64,000 nt of DNA from NCEH01 sp040049195 (GCF_040049195.1 NZ_JBDZDL010000007.1); one strand, 5' to 3'; positions 18,514-27,473 are shown, numbered from the stretch's first letter. Numbers and translations: made by a program. The notes: generated by a model not told the origin, from the letters alone.

Positions 18514-19506
18514 TCAGCCTGCGGCTCGAAGGCGGGCGGTGCGCGCTTTCGCTTCGGCGCGCTCGCTGAGGCAGGCAATGGCGATTTCCAGGCTCGCGAC
18601 ACCTTCTTCGCCGGTGACCGGCGGCGGATTGCCCGTGCGCACCGCCTGAAGGAAATTCTCCAATTCCGTGCGCAGCGGCTCGGAATAGGCCACTGGCAGG
18701 TGGCGCATGGAATAGGCGCCGTCCGGCCGATAGTCGAAGCATTCGGTGACCTGACGGGTCAGCAGATCGCCGATCACGTATTTCTTGCGGGTCGCCACAT
18801 GCACCGTGCGCGCCTTGAAGGGCGTGAGCCAATTGGTGTTGATGTGCGCCAGCACGCCCGAGGCGGTGCGGAACTGCAGCAGCGCGATGTCCTCGCGCTC
18901 GGCCATGGCGCTGGAGGTCTGCGGCTGCAATTCGACGATGTCCGATTCGGTGAACCAGCGGATCAGGTCGATGTCATGCACCGCAAGATCGATGACGACG
19001 CCCACATTGGACATGCGCGGCGGAAACGGCCCAACCCGCGTGATGGCGATGGAGAGCAGGTCCTCGCCGCGGATCGCTTCCTTCACCGTCTGAACGGCGG
19101 GATTGAAGCGCTCCACATGGCCCACCATCAGCGTCACGCCCCGCGCACGCGCAGCGGCGATGATCTCGCGGCCCTGTTCGGCGGTGGAGGCGACCGGCTT
19201 TTCCACCAGCACCGAAGTGCCGGCATTGATGATGTCGAGCGCGATGGGGTGATGCAGATGGGTGGGCGCGGCGACGATGATGGCATCGAGACCGAGTTCC
19301 AGCAGCGCATGATGATCCGCCACCGCCTGGCACCCGAGGAAACCGGCGACGCGGCCGGCCTGCCCGGCGTCGGGATCTGCGATGGCCACCAGTTCGGCGC
19401 CCGGCAATTGGGAAAGGACCCGGGCATGATTGGAGCCCATGATGCCGATGCCGGTAACGCCAACGCGGATGCGGCGCTGCCCCAGTGATGCTCTATCGTG
19501 AGCCAT
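18514..19506 (-). CDS. Gfo/Idh/MocA family sugar oxidoreductase
   Basis: 330-residue NAD(P)-dependent dehydrogenase. N-terminal Rossmann motif GVTGIGIMGSNHARVL at about 16-31, the family lysine in VLVEKPVAST at about 100-109, and the catalytic Asp/His region VVIDLAVHDIDLIRWF. ATG at 19506 with AGAGG upstream. It heads a run with the DegT aminotransferase; such pairs oxidise then aminate a nucleotide sugar (for example the C3 of UDP-GlcNAcA in WbpB/WbpE). No acyltransferase or glycosyltransferase is nearby, so the product and the acceptor polymer cannot be named. Confidence 0.9.
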   Translation of the reverse strand: MAHDRASLGQRRIRVGVTGIGIMGSNHARVLSQLPGAELVAIADPDAGQAGRVAGFLGCQAVADHHALLELGLDAIIVAAPTHLHHPIALDIINAGTSVLVEKPVASTAEQGREIIAAARARGVTLMVGHVERFNPAVQTVKEAIRGEDLLSIAITRVGPFPPRMSNVGVVIDLAVHDIDLIRWFTESDIVELQPQTSSAMAEREDIALLQFRTASGVLAHINTNWLTPFKARTVHVATRKKYVIGDLLTRQVTECFDYRPDGAYSMRHLPVAYSEPLRTELENFLQAVRTGNPPPVTGEEGVASLEIAIACLSERAEAKARTARLRAAG

Positions 19507-19701
19507 GAGAGGCCTCTTTCTTTGTCGCTTCGTCCGGCTCGTATCACGGGATGGGCGCCGGACGCGAGCCATGCAGGCGCGATGGAGGCCCTGCGACGTT
19601 CAAGAATTGCGTCGGCGTATTACCGGATATGCTGCGGTGCGGCAAATATCGCTACGGTAAGGCAATGCGGGTGAAGGCGCCGACATGCGGCCCAGGAATA
19701 A

Positions 19702-19731
19702 GAAAAAGGGGATACGCAAGCGCGCATCCCC
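19702..19731 (-). terminator. Intrinsic terminator for the first Omp25-like gene
   Basis: GGGGAT/ATCCCC arms (19708-19713 and 19726-19731) with a partly paired interior, followed on the minus strand by a run of U residues (complement of 19702-19707). It sits 26 bp past the stop codon of the barrel gene. Confidence 0.78.
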
Positions 19732-19756
19732 TCGCATATTCCGGCTGTCGCGTGGG

Positions 19757-20392
19757 TCAGAATTTGTAATTCACACCAAGCCGCGTGGTGCTGGACGTCA
19801 GGCCTGCGTCAGCACCGATATTGTCATACGTTTTCGATCCGAGGTCCGTGTAGAGATACTCGGCACGTGCCGTCCAATTGTTGGTCAGGGCATATTCCAA
19901 GCCACCGCCGACGGTCCAACCCACATGGGTATTGGAATCGCTGAAGCCGAAATCGGTGATGGTGTTCTTGCCATAGGCAAGACCGCCGGTGACATAAGGC
20001 AGGACCCGGTCGAACGCATAGCCGAGGCGTGCGCGCACGGTGCCGAAATAGTCGAGCTTGCTGGAGAGCCCGTAGGCTCCGCTCGAGATATCGCCGCCCT
20101 GGATATCGGCCTCGACGCCCACCAGCACATTGTTCACGAATTGATAATTGTACCCGACTTGTCCGCCGGCGGACCAACCGGAGGGATCAAGGCCGTAGAA
20201 GTCGGCCGCATCCTTCCCCTTGCCCCAGCTGTAGCCCGCGTTGCCGCCGATATAGAAGCCGGTCCAGGAAAACACAGGCGGCGCCGAGACCGCCGCGGCT
20301 GGCGCAGGGGCGGGCCTGCTCAAATCGGCCGCCATGGCGGGGGCCGCGAGCCCGGTGCCCAGCAGCGCACCAGACAGAAGAAGCCATTTCAT
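19757..20392 (-). CDS. Omp25/porin-like outer-membrane beta-barrel protein 1
   Basis: 211 residues. Signal peptide MKWLLLSGALLGTGLAAPAMA, then the Omp25-family block ADLSRPAPAP...PVFSWTGFYIGGNAGYSWG. Alternating amphipathic strands follow, with VRARLGYAFDRVLPYVTGGLAYG and WTARAEYLYTDLG, and the protein ends LGVNYKF with the terminal Phe needed for BAM insertion. The start is the ATG at 20392 preceded by GAGG; a GTG three codons upstream extends the frame without support. It is one of three tandem paralogs, each with its own signal and spacing, hence likely separately transcribed. Family members are abundant surface or lipid-contacting OMPs in Brucella and relatives. Confidence 0.92.
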   Translation of the reverse strand: MKWLLLSGALLGTGLAAPAMAADLSRPAPAPAAAVSAPPVFSWTGFYIGGNAGYSWGKGKDAADFYGLDPSGWSAGGQVGYNYQFVNNVLVGVEADIQGGDISSGAYGLSSKLDYFGTVRARLGYAFDRVLPYVTGGLAYGKNTITDFGFSDSNTHVGWTVGGGLEYALTNNWTARAEYLYTDLGSKTYDNIGADAGLTSSTTRLGVNYKF

Positions 20393-20549
20393 AAGACGCA
20401 CCTCGACACTTACCGTCGCAGAGCAGCATCAGCCCGGAGGCGGGCCCGCAGATGGCCGGTGGAAGGCGAAGCCGTGGCAGGGAGAGGGTCTCTCCGTGGC
20501 ATCGGAAAGTCAGGACGGCATTTTGATACCATCATCCAGACAAAGAAAA

Positions 20550-20569
20550 CCCCGGGCTTGCGCCCGGGG
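20550..20569 (-). terminator. Intrinsic terminator for the second Omp25-like gene
   Basis: Perfect 8-bp GC stem CCCCGGGC/GCCCGGGG with a TTGC loop. The minus-strand transcript continues into UUUUCUUUG. About 30 bp past the stop codon of the gene at 20599. Confidence 0.9.
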
Positions 20570-20598
20570 CTCGTAAATCAGCCGAAACCGATTAGCGA

Positions 20599-21297
20599 TC
20601 AGAACTTGTAGTTCACGCCGAGACGGACGGTGTTCACGTCCAGGTCGGTGTTGATCGAACCGAAGGTCGACGGGATGGAATACGTGTTGCCCTCGAAGTT
20701 GGCATACAGGTATTCGATCTTGGCGGTGATGTTGTTGGTGAAGGCGTATTCCACGCCGCCGCCGATGGTCCAGCCCCAGTTGGTGGTGGAGGTGTCGACG
20801 CCGTAGAAGTTGCCGAAGCTCACGCGCTCCCAAGCGGCACCACCGGTGATGTAGGGCAGCCAACGATCCATGGCATAACCGACGCGAGCGCGGATCGTGC
20901 CGAAGGTCTTGATTTCGGGCTCAACGTTGGAGCCGATGAACGGACCGCTCAGGATGAGGCTGCTGTTGGAGATCGAACCCCACTGGGCGTCAGCCTCAAC
21001 ACCGAGAACGATGTTGTTGGCGAACTGGTAGTTGTAGCCGATCTGACCACCACCGAGGAAGCCGTTGGCGTCGCCGCCGCTGTAGTTGGAATACGGCGCG
21101 CCATAGAACGGCGAGACGTTGAACGAATTGCTCGCCCAGCCCCAGCCGACGTTGCCACCGAGGTAGAAGCCGGTCCAGGAGAAGACCGGGACGACGGCCA
21201 CGGCCTTGACGGGATACTTGGTGGCGAGGTCGGCCGCAGAGGCGGCGCCGCCGAGGAGGGCCAGGGCAGAGACCCCGGCGAGAGCGCGCTTCAACAT
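20599..21297 (-). CDS. Omp25/porin-like outer-membrane beta-barrel protein 2
   Basis: 232 residues with signal peptide MLKRALAGVSALALLGGAASA, then VVPVFSWTGFYLGGNVGWGWA, QIGYNYQFANNIVLGVEADAQWG, IRARVGYAMDRWLPYITGGAAWE, and a C-terminal VRLGVNYKF. Same architecture as its neighbours at 19.8 and 21.5 kb. The ATG at 21297 is preferred to one at 21312 because AAGGGTG sits at proper distance and the signal begins there. Codon use is strongly biased toward C-ending codons, typical of a highly expressed outer-membrane protein. Own terminator downstream. Confidence 0.92.
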   Translation of the reverse strand: MLKRALAGVSALALLGGAASAADLATKYPVKAVAVVPVFSWTGFYLGGNVGWGWASNSFNVSPFYGAPYSNYSGGDANGFLGGGQIGYNYQFANNIVLGVEADAQWGSISNSSLILSGPFIGSNVEPEIKTFGTIRARVGYAMDRWLPYITGGAAWERVSFGNFYGVDTSTTNWGWTIGGGVEYAFTNNITAKIEYLYANFEGNTYSIPSTFGSINTDLDVNTVRLGVNYKF

Positions 21298-21503
21298 TGT
21301 TACACCCTTCATTACGATGCGAAACCAGAATGAGCGGACCTTACAGCGAGTCCACCGTCCCGTCTGTCACCCTGGAGCAACACCGCCCCAAGAAAACAGG
21401 GCGACATTGTGACCAGGAGACTACATCAGAACACAATTGGCGATCAAGAGGCAGCAAACCCAAGCTTCCCGCCAATATGGTTCCAATTTCCCAGCTTAAG
21501 ATT

Positions 21504-22115
21504 TTAGAAACGATAGTTCACGCCTGCACGCAGAACATTACCGTCATACCCGATCGAGGCCGGCCCGATCAGTGACGAGTAAGTAGAACTACCAAGATCG
21601 ACGTAAAGATATTCCGCTCGGGCACTCCAGTTACGATCGAGAGCGAATTCTGCGCCCGCTCCGATCGTCCAGCCAGAATGTGACTGTGAATTACTCAGTC
21701 CCGCGACCTCAAACTGCCCCTGGCCGTAAGCGAAGCCCGCTGTCGCGTAAGCCATCACCCGGTCGAATGCGAAACCCAGCCGAGCCCTTACGGTTCCAAG
21801 GTAATCGACGTTAAATGCACCGGCGCTGATGCCGGACCAGTCGAAGTCGGCTTCGATGCCGGCCACGAAGGGCGACCCGGCGAATTGAAAATTATACCCG
21901 CCCTGCAGGCCGCCGATGAATCCATCGGGGCTCTGAGACGCGGCGGTTCCCCATCCGTATCCCGCGTTCGCGCCGATATAGAATCCGGTCCAGGACAATG
22001 GCGCGACCGGTGCTGCATAACCATAACTGCCGTATTGCGCCATGTCGGCGGCGCCTGCGGGTGCCGTCAGGCTGACGCACGCGGCGGCGGCGGCAGCCAA
22101 CCAACCTTTGCTCAT
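21504..22115 (-). CDS. Omp25/porin-like outer-membrane beta-barrel protein 3 (divergent)
   Basis: 203 residues. Signal peptide MSKGWLAAAAAACVSLTAPAGAA, then PLSWTGFYIGANAGYGWG, QGGYNFQFAGSPFVAGIEADFDWSG, VRARLGFAFDRVMAYATAGFAYG, WSARAEYLYVDLG and a terminal AGVNYRF. The ATG at 22115 follows an excellent AGGAGG; the extra N-terminal codons upstream are unsupported. Codon choice is clearly less GC-biased than in its two paralogs, suggesting lower expression or a different origin. No clear hairpin terminator is visible in the 200 bp after it. Confidence 0.9.
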   Translation of the reverse strand: MSKGWLAAAAAACVSLTAPAGAADMAQYGSYGYAAPVAPLSWTGFYIGANAGYGWGTAASQSPDGFIGGLQGGYNFQFAGSPFVAGIEADFDWSGISAGAFNVDYLGTVRARLGFAFDRVMAYATAGFAYGQGQFEVAGLSNSQSHSGWTIGAGAEFALDRNWSARAEYLYVDLGSSTYSSLIGPASIGYDGNVLRAGVNYRF

Positions 22116-22308
22116 CCTACACTCCTCCTGATGACACGGCCGAAGCCGCGTCCTGCAAAAGGCATAAGTCGGAAATGGCAAATGAAGTCTGGCCAACACC
22201 CCGTGTTACCTCACGCATTACCGACTCACGGTGAATAAAGGGTAAATCGACCCGCCCCGCCCACAGACCCCCCTGGCCCCGGCGGCGGCGAATCCCTACG
22301 TTGCAGCC

Positions 22309-24414
22309 ATGATTGCCCGCCCGCCGCTCGACCAGCCCGACGATCGCTTCGACCCCCAGGATATGGACGACGAAGCCGCACTGGTGCTGGATTCTCAACC
22401 CGAAGAGGAGGTCGCCCCCGGCACCCTTGCCACCGGGCGAGAGGCGATCGCGCGGGCGGTGAAGCATGCGCCCTCCGGCCCCGGCGTCTACCGCATGATC
22501 GCGGCGGACGGGACGGTGCTCTATGTCGGCAAGGCCAAGAGCATCAAGAAGCGGGTGCTGAGCTATACCCGCCTGGTCGGCCATACCAACCGCATCGCGC
22601 GCATGATCGCGGCGACGGTTTCCATGGAATTCGTCTCCACCCGCACGGAATCCGAGGCGCTGCTGCTGGAGGCGAACCTCGTCAAGCAGCTGAAGCCGCG
22701 CTTCAACGTGCTGTTGCGCGACGATAAATCCTTTCCCTACATTCTCATCACGGCGGATCACCCCGCCCCGCAAATCCTCAAGCATCGCGGCGCGCGCAGC
22801 CGGCCGGGGGATTATTACGGCCCGTTCGCCAGCGTGTGGGCGGTGGATCGCACCATCAACGCCCTGCAGCGCGCGTTCCTGCTGCGCTCGTGCTCCGACA
22901 GCTATTATGAGAACCGCACCCGCCCCTGCCTGCTGTTCCAGATCAAGCGCTGCTCGGGCCCGTGCACCGGCGAGGTGAGCCATTCCGATTACGCAGAGCT
23001 GGTGCGCGAAGCGCGGGCTTTTCTCTCCGGCCGGTCGCGGGCGGTGAAAGAAGAACTTGCGCGCGAGATGGAAACGGCCTCCGAGGCCCTGGAATTCGAA
23101 CGCGCCGCGCGCCTGCGCGACCGCCTCGCCGCGCTTTCGGCCGTCCAGGGCAGCCAGGGTATCAATCCGCGCTCGGTGGAAGAGGCGGATGTGTTCGCCT
23201 GCACCCAGCAGGGCGGCGCCACCTGCATCGAGGTGTTCTTCTTCCGCACCGGGCAGAACTGGGGCAACCGCGCCTATTATCCGCGCGCCGACAAATCGCT
23301 GGACGAGCGCGAGGTGCTCGGCGCCTTCATCGCCCAGTTCTACGAGGATAAGCCCTGCCCGCGCCTGATCCTGTTGAGCCATGAGGTGGAGGAACAGGCG
23401 CTGATCGCCGAGGCGCTCACGCAGAAGTCCGGTTTCAAGGTCGAGATCGCCACGCCCCGCCGGGGCGAAAAACTCGATCTGGTCAGCCATGCCTTGCAGA
23501 ATGCCCGCGAGGCGCTCGGCCGCAAGCTGGCGGAGACCGCGACCCAGGCGCGCTTACTGGAGGGCGTGCAGGAAGCCTTCGCCCTCAAGGGGCCGCCGCA
23601 GCGCATCGAGGTCTATGACAATTCCCACATTATGGGCACCAACGCGGTGGGCGGCATGATCGTGGCGGGGCCGGAAGGCTTCCGCAAAAGCCAGTATCGC
23701 AAGTTCAACATCAAATCGACGGACATCACCCCCGGCGACGATTTCGGCATGATGCGCGAGGTGCTGCGCCGCCGCTTCGCCCGCCTGGTGAAGGAAGCGC
23801 CGCGCGAGGGCGGGCTGCCGGCCTCCTCCAGTGAGGACGCGCCGCCGGTCCCCGCGCAGCCTTCCACCGAGATCGAAGAGGCGCTGCTGTCAGCGGCCCT
23901 CGACGATTCCGAAGAGGCCGCCCCCGTCCTGCCCGACGAGGCGGATGCGGTTTCCCCTTGGCCGGACCTCGTGTTCATCGACGGCGGCCTCGGCCAGCTA
24001 AACGCGGCGCGTGCGATTCTGGAGGAACTGGGCATCACCGACGTGCCCCTCGTTGGCATCGCGAAGGGACTTGATCGGGAAGCGGGGCGCGAACAATTCT
24101 TCATCCCCGGCCGCCAGCCGTTCCGCCTGGAACCACGCGACCCCGTGCTCTATTTCGTCCAGCGCCTGCGCGACGAAGCGCACCGCTTCGCCATCGGCTC
24201 GCATCGCGCGCGCCGCAAGAAAGATATTACCGACGCCGGGCTTCAGGCCATTCCCGGCGTCGGGCCCACCCGCAAACGCGCGTTGTTGCGGCATTTCGGA
24301 ACGCTCAAGGCGATCGAGCGGGCCTCGCTTGCGGATCTCGAGCAGGTCCCCGGAATCAACGCCTCGACCGCGCAGGCCATATACGGCTATTTCCATAGCC
24401 AGCCGGGGCGCTGA
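22309..24414 (+). CDS. uvrC: Excinuclease ABC subunit C
   Basis: 701-residue endonuclease making both incisions in nucleotide excision repair. N-terminal GIY-YIG domain (PGVYRMIAADGTVLYVGKAKSIKKRV), a UVR motif (EMETASEALEFERAARLRDRLAAL), the RNase H-like catalytic domain (RIEVYDNSHIMGTNAVGGMIV ... LVFIDGGLGQLNAA), and a C-terminal helix-hairpin-helix pair (AIPGVGPTRKRALLRHFG, LEQVPGINASTAQAIY). A ~55-residue acidic, Pro/Ala-rich insert (around residues 500-555) interrupts the catalytic domain. It heads a plus-strand run uvrC-pgsA-moaD-moaE common in Hyphomicrobiales. Confidence 0.97.
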   Translation: MIARPPLDQPDDRFDPQDMDDEAALVLDSQPEEEVAPGTLATGREAIARAVKHAPSGPGVYRMIAADGTVLYVGKAKSIKKRVLSYTRLVGHTNRIARMIAATVSMEFVSTRTESEALLLEANLVKQLKPRFNVLLRDDKSFPYILITADHPAPQILKHRGARSRPGDYYGPFASVWAVDRTINALQRAFLLRSCSDSYYENRTRPCLLFQIKRCSGPCTGEVSHSDYAELVREARAFLSGRSRAVKEELAREMETASEALEFERAARLRDRLAALSAVQGSQGINPRSVEEADVFACTQQGGATCIEVFFFRTGQNWGNRAYYPRADKSLDEREVLGAFIAQFYEDKPCPRLILLSHEVEEQALIAEALTQKSGFKVEIATPRRGEKLDLVSHALQNAREALGRKLAETATQARLLEGVQEAFALKGPPQRIEVYDNSHIMGTNAVGGMIVAGPEGFRKSQYRKFNIKSTDITPGDDFGMMREVLRRRFARLVKEAPREGGLPASSSEDAPPVPAQPSTEIEEALLSAALDDSEEAAPVLPDEADAVSPWPDLVFIDGGLGQLNAARAILEELGITDVPLVGIAKGLDREAGREQFFIPGRQPFRLEPRDPVLYFVQRLRDEAHRFAIGSHRARRKKDITDAGLQAIPGVGPTRKRALLRHFGTLKAIERASLADLEQVPGINASTAQAIYGYFHSQPGR

Positions 24415-24502
24415 CACGCGCACCGGCTTGGACCCGCCTCGACCCCGCCTGCATTCCGGGGCATGGTGCCACCCACACGAACCAAGAACGAGCCGCATCC
24501 AC

Positions 24503-25141
24503 ATGGCCGAGGCCCAAACCAGATCCAGCGCGCGGCCCCGCACCAGCAAGGAGCGCGGGCTTGTCCTGTCGCTGCCGAACATTCTCACCTATTCCCGGTG
24601 CGCGGCGGTGCCTCTGGTGGCCGGCTGCATGTTCTGGTCGGATATTCTGCACGGCGGCATCTGGCTGCGCTGGGTGGCGCTGGGACTGTTCATCGCGGCG
24701 GCCGTGACCGATTTCTTCGACGGCTATCTCGCCCGCGCCTGGTCCCAGCAGTCGGCCATCGGCCGCATGCTCGATCCCATTGCGGACAAGCTGCTGGTCT
24801 CGACCAGCCTGCTGGTTCTGGCTTCCGACGGCACCATCCGCGGCTGGTCGCTGTGGGCGGCAATCGTGATTCTGTGCCGGGAAATCCTGGTCAGCGGCTT
24901 GCGCGAATTCCTGGCGGAGCTGCATGTCAGCGTGCCGGTCTCGCGCCTCGCCAAATGGAAGACGACGCTGCAGCTCGTCGCGGTCGGATTCCTGCTGGCC
25001 GGCCCGGCCGGCGATTTGGTAATTCCCGGCGTCACGTTTGTTGGCCTGAGCCTGCTCTGGGTGTCCGCCGTGCTCACCTTATATACCGGCTACGATTATT
25101 TTCGCGCTGGCGCGCGGCATCTGGTGGAGGATGACCGGTGA
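24503..25141 (+). CDS. pgsA: CDP-diacylglycerol--glycerol-3-phosphate phosphatidyltransferase
   Basis: 212-residue membrane enzyme forming phosphatidylglycerophosphate, the committed step to phosphatidylglycerol and cardiolipin. The CDP-alcohol phosphotransferase motif D-G-x2-A-R-x8-G-x3-D-x3-D is intact at residues 73-95 (DGYLARAWSQQSAIGRMLDPIAD). N-terminus LSLPNILTYSRCAAVPLV is family-typical; about 6 membrane helices. ATG at 24503 is the first that places the motif at the expected depth; the open frame upstream overlaps uvrC. Its stop codon overlaps the GTG of moaD (GTGA), implying translational coupling. Confidence 0.95.
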   Translation: MAEAQTRSSARPRTSKERGLVLSLPNILTYSRCAAVPLVAGCMFWSDILHGGIWLRWVALGLFIAAAVTDFFDGYLARAWSQQSAIGRMLDPIADKLLVSTSLLVLASDGTIRGWSLWAAIVILCREILVSGLREFLAELHVSVPVSRLAKWKTTLQLVAVGFLLAGPAGDLVIPGVTFVGLSLLWVSAVLTLYTGYDYFRAGARHLVEDDR

Positions 25142-25389
25142 AGATCCTCTATTTCGCCTGGCTGCGGGAGCGTGTGGGCGTCGCCGAGGAAGACATCCAG
25201 CTGCCCCCGGAAGTGGCCACGGTATCCGACCTTGCCCATTGGCTGGCGACGCGCGATGCCGCGCATGCTCATGCCTTCTCAAATCCTGCGGTGGTGCGCG
25301 CCGCCATCGACCGGCGCCATGTGAAGGGCGACGCCGCGCTCGCCGGCGCGCGGGAAATCGCATTCTTTCCCCCGATGACGGGCGGCTGA
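25138..25389 (+). CDS. moaD: Molybdopterin synthase small subunit
   Basis: 83-residue ubiquitin-like sulfur carrier. It begins at GTG overlapping the pgsA stop and ends FFPPMTGG; the C-terminal Gly-Gly is the site of thiocarboxylation needed to convert cPMP to molybdopterin. Sequence start KILYFAWLRERVGVAEEDI is family-typical. Four bases separate it from moaE, so the pair forms the heterotetrameric synthase. No other moa genes are in the window. Confidence 0.95.
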   Translation: MKILYFAWLRERVGVAEEDIQLPPEVATVSDLAHWLATRDAAHAHAFSNPAVVRAAIDRRHVKGDAALAGAREIAFFPPMTGG

Positions 25390-25393
25390 GGCG

Positions 25394-25879
25394 ATGAGCG
25401 CCGCCCTTTCCCTCGCCGATCCTTTCGGCGTGCGCGTGCAGGCTGAGCCGTTCGACGCCGCCGCCGAGGCCGCGGCGATGACGCGCGGACGCGTGGATGT
25501 CGGCGCCGTCGTCACTTTCGCGGGCCTCTGCCGCGCCGATCTCGCGGCGGACGGAACCGCCCTCACAGCGCTGACGCTGGAGCATTATCCCGGCATGGCG
25601 GAAGAGGAGATGGGCCGCCTGATCGCGGAAGCGCGCCAGCGCTGGCCGCTGCTCGGCGCGCGCATCGTTCACCGCCACGGCCGGCTGGTGCCGGGCGATC
25701 CCATCGTGCTCGTGGTCACGGCCTCGCCCCATCGCGGCGCCGCTTTCGCGGCCGCCGAATTCCTCATGGACTGGCTGAAGACCAGCGCCCCCTTCTGGAA
25801 GAAGGAAGATCGCGCGGGATCTGGCGATTGGGTCGAGGCCAAGAGCACCGACGACGCCGCCGCAGAGCGGTGGAAATAG
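25394..25879 (+). CDS. moaE: Molybdopterin synthase catalytic subunit
   Basis: 161 residues. MoaE signatures: GAVVTFAGLCR near residue 37, LEHYPGMAEEEM, RIVHRHGRLVPGDPIVLVV, and the active-site region SPHRGAAFAAAEFLMDWLKTSAPFWKKE containing the catalytic Lys pair that contacts the MoaD tail. Last gene of the uvrC run; it converges on dctA and shares a large palindromic terminator with it. Confidence 0.96.
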   Translation: MSAALSLADPFGVRVQAEPFDAAAEAAAMTRGRVDVGAVVTFAGLCRADLAADGTALTALTLEHYPGMAEEEMGRLIAEARQRWPLLGARIVHRHGRLVPGDPIVLVVTASPHRGAAFAAAEFLMDWLKTSAPFWKKEDRAGSGDWVEAKSTDDAAAERWK

Positions 25880-25960
25880 CGACTCAGACGACGCGCCCAA
25901 TGCGAAAAGATCGCTCCGGCTCTCCGTAACGCTTCGGCGTGATTACACCGGTTGCAAGTG

Positions 25961-25990
25961 GAATGGCCGGAGGCATGCCTCCGGCCATTC
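25961..25990. terminator. Bidirectional terminator, perfect 30-nt palindrome
   Basis: 15-bp arms with no spacer (GAATGGCCGGAGGCA and its complement), between the convergent moaE (+) and dctA (-) stop codons. Rich in GC with T-containing flanks. Confidence 0.85.
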
Positions 25991-25996
25991 GTATAT

Positions 25997-27349
25997 TCAC
26001 GCGGCGGTGCGCACCGCATCGTCGTCCAGCACCACCGGACGGTCCAGCAGGGTATCGGGATCGACCTGGCCGGCGAGCGCGCGGGAGAGCTGATCCGCGT
26101 TGAGTTCGCCCTCCCACCGCGCCACGACGATGGTCGCCACCGCATTGCCGATGAAGTTGGTGATGGCGCGGCACTCCGACATGAAGCGGTCGATGCCGAG
26201 GATCAGCGCCATTCCGGCCACCGGAACCGCCGGCACGACGGAGAGGGTCGCAGCCAGGGTGATGAAGCCCGCGCCGGTGATGCCCGCCGCACCCTTCGAG
26301 CTGAGCATGGCCACCAGCAGGAGGATCACCTGGTCCGTCAGGCTGAGGTCGATGCCGGTGGCCTGCGCGATGAACAGGGCCGCCAGCGTCATGTAGATGT
26401 TGGTGCCGTCGAGGTTGAACGAATAGCCGGTGGGGATCACGAGGCCCACGACCGACTTGGCGCAGCCGGCGCGCTCCATCTTCTCCATCAGGCTGGGAAG
26501 CGCCGCCTCGGAAGAAGAGGTGCCCAGCACCAGCAGCAATTCTTCCTTGATGTAGCGCAGCAAGGCGAGAATGGAGAAGCCATTATAACGCGCCACAGCA
26601 CCCAGCACGATGAACACGAACAGGAACGAGGTCAGGTAGAACGTGCCGACCAGCATGGCGAGGTTCGCCACCGAGCTGATGCCATACTTGCCGATCGTGA
26701 AGGCCATGGCGCCGAACGCACCGATGGGTGCGGTCTTCATGAGGATCGCCACCAGGCGGAACATGGCCTGGGAGAGCGAGTTCAGCACGTTCATCACCGG
26801 CTCGCCGCGATCGCCGATGGCGGCGAGGGCGATGCCGAACAGGACCGCGAAAAACAGCACCTGGAGAATATCACCCGACGCCAGCGCGCTGATGGGCGTG
26901 TTGGGGATGATGGCCATCAGGAAGCCGACGATGGTCTGGTCGTGCGCTTTGTTCGCGTAGTCGGCGACCGCCTTGGGATCGAGGCTCGCGGGATTGATGT
27001 GCAGGCCGGCGCCGGGCTGGACCACATTGCCCACCACGAGGCCGATCACCAGCGCCAGGGTGGAAAAGGTGAGGAAATAGATCATCGCCTTGCCCGCCAC
27101 CCGGCCCACCTTGCCGAGGTCGCGCATGCCGGCGATGCCGGTGACAACGGTAAGGAAGATCACCGGCGCGATGATCATCTTCACCAGCTTGATGAAGGCA
27201 TCGCCCAACGGCTTCAGATCGGTCGCGAGGCTCGGGTAGAAATGTCCGAGCAAGATGCCGGCGGCAATCGCGAGCAGCACCTGGAAATAGAGGTGGCGAT
27301 AGAATTTGCGGTGCACGGCCGGAGCCGGCGTGGCGGGGACGGGTTGCAT
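25997..27349 (-). CDS. dctA: C4-dicarboxylate:cation symporter
   Basis: 450-residue DAACS/SLC1-type transporter importing succinate, malate and fumarate. Signatures: HLYFQVLLAIAAGILLGHFYP, FIKLVKMIIAPVIFLTVVTGIA, the Ser-rich re-entrant loop VLGTSSSEAALPSLMEKM, and PTGYSFNLDGTNIYMTLAALFIAQA followed by AGITGAGFI. ATG 27349 follows AGAGGAAG; an ATG eight codons upstream (27373) also has GAGG, so the start is slightly uncertain. It faces dctBD across 270 bp containing a sigma-54 type promoter and two inverted repeats, the classical rhizobial arrangement. Confidence 0.97.
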   Translation of the reverse strand: MQPVPATPAPAVHRKFYRHLYFQVLLAIAAGILLGHFYPSLATDLKPLGDAFIKLVKMIIAPVIFLTVVTGIAGMRDLGKVGRVAGKAMIYFLTFSTLALVIGLVVGNVVQPGAGLHINPASLDPKAVADYANKAHDQTIVGFLMAIIPNTPISALASGDILQVLFFAVLFGIALAAIGDRGEPVMNVLNSLSQAMFRLVAILMKTAPIGAFGAMAFTIGKYGISSVANLAMLVGTFYLTSFLFVFIVLGAVARYNGFSILALLRYIKEELLLVLGTSSSEAALPSLMEKMERAGCAKSVVGLVIPTGYSFNLDGTNIYMTLAALFIAQATGIDLSLTDQVILLLVAMLSSKGAAGITGAGFITLAATLSVVPAVPVAGMALILGIDRFMSECRAITNFIGNAVATIVVARWEGELNADQLSRALAGQVDPDTLLDRPVVLDDDAVRTAA

Positions 27350-27458
27350 GTTGCTTCCTCTCGCATTGACCATCGGCGCCTCATTCCGCGGGCGGCGTCT
27401 GGAACCTTGATGGCGTGTTTAGGGGCCCGGCGCTCATCCACGCCGCCGAAAGCCCTGC

Positions 27459-27473
27459 GCAAGACGCATGCCA
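27459..27473 (-). promoter_or_regulatory. Sigma-54 (RpoN) promoter of dctA
   Basis: On the minus strand TGGCATGCGTCTTGC, matching the -24/-12 consensus TGGCACG-N4-TTGC with exact spacing (one mismatch in the core). It lies about 110 bp upstream of the dctA ATG. Sigma-54 control by DctD is the established rule for rhizobial dctA. Confidence 0.85.
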
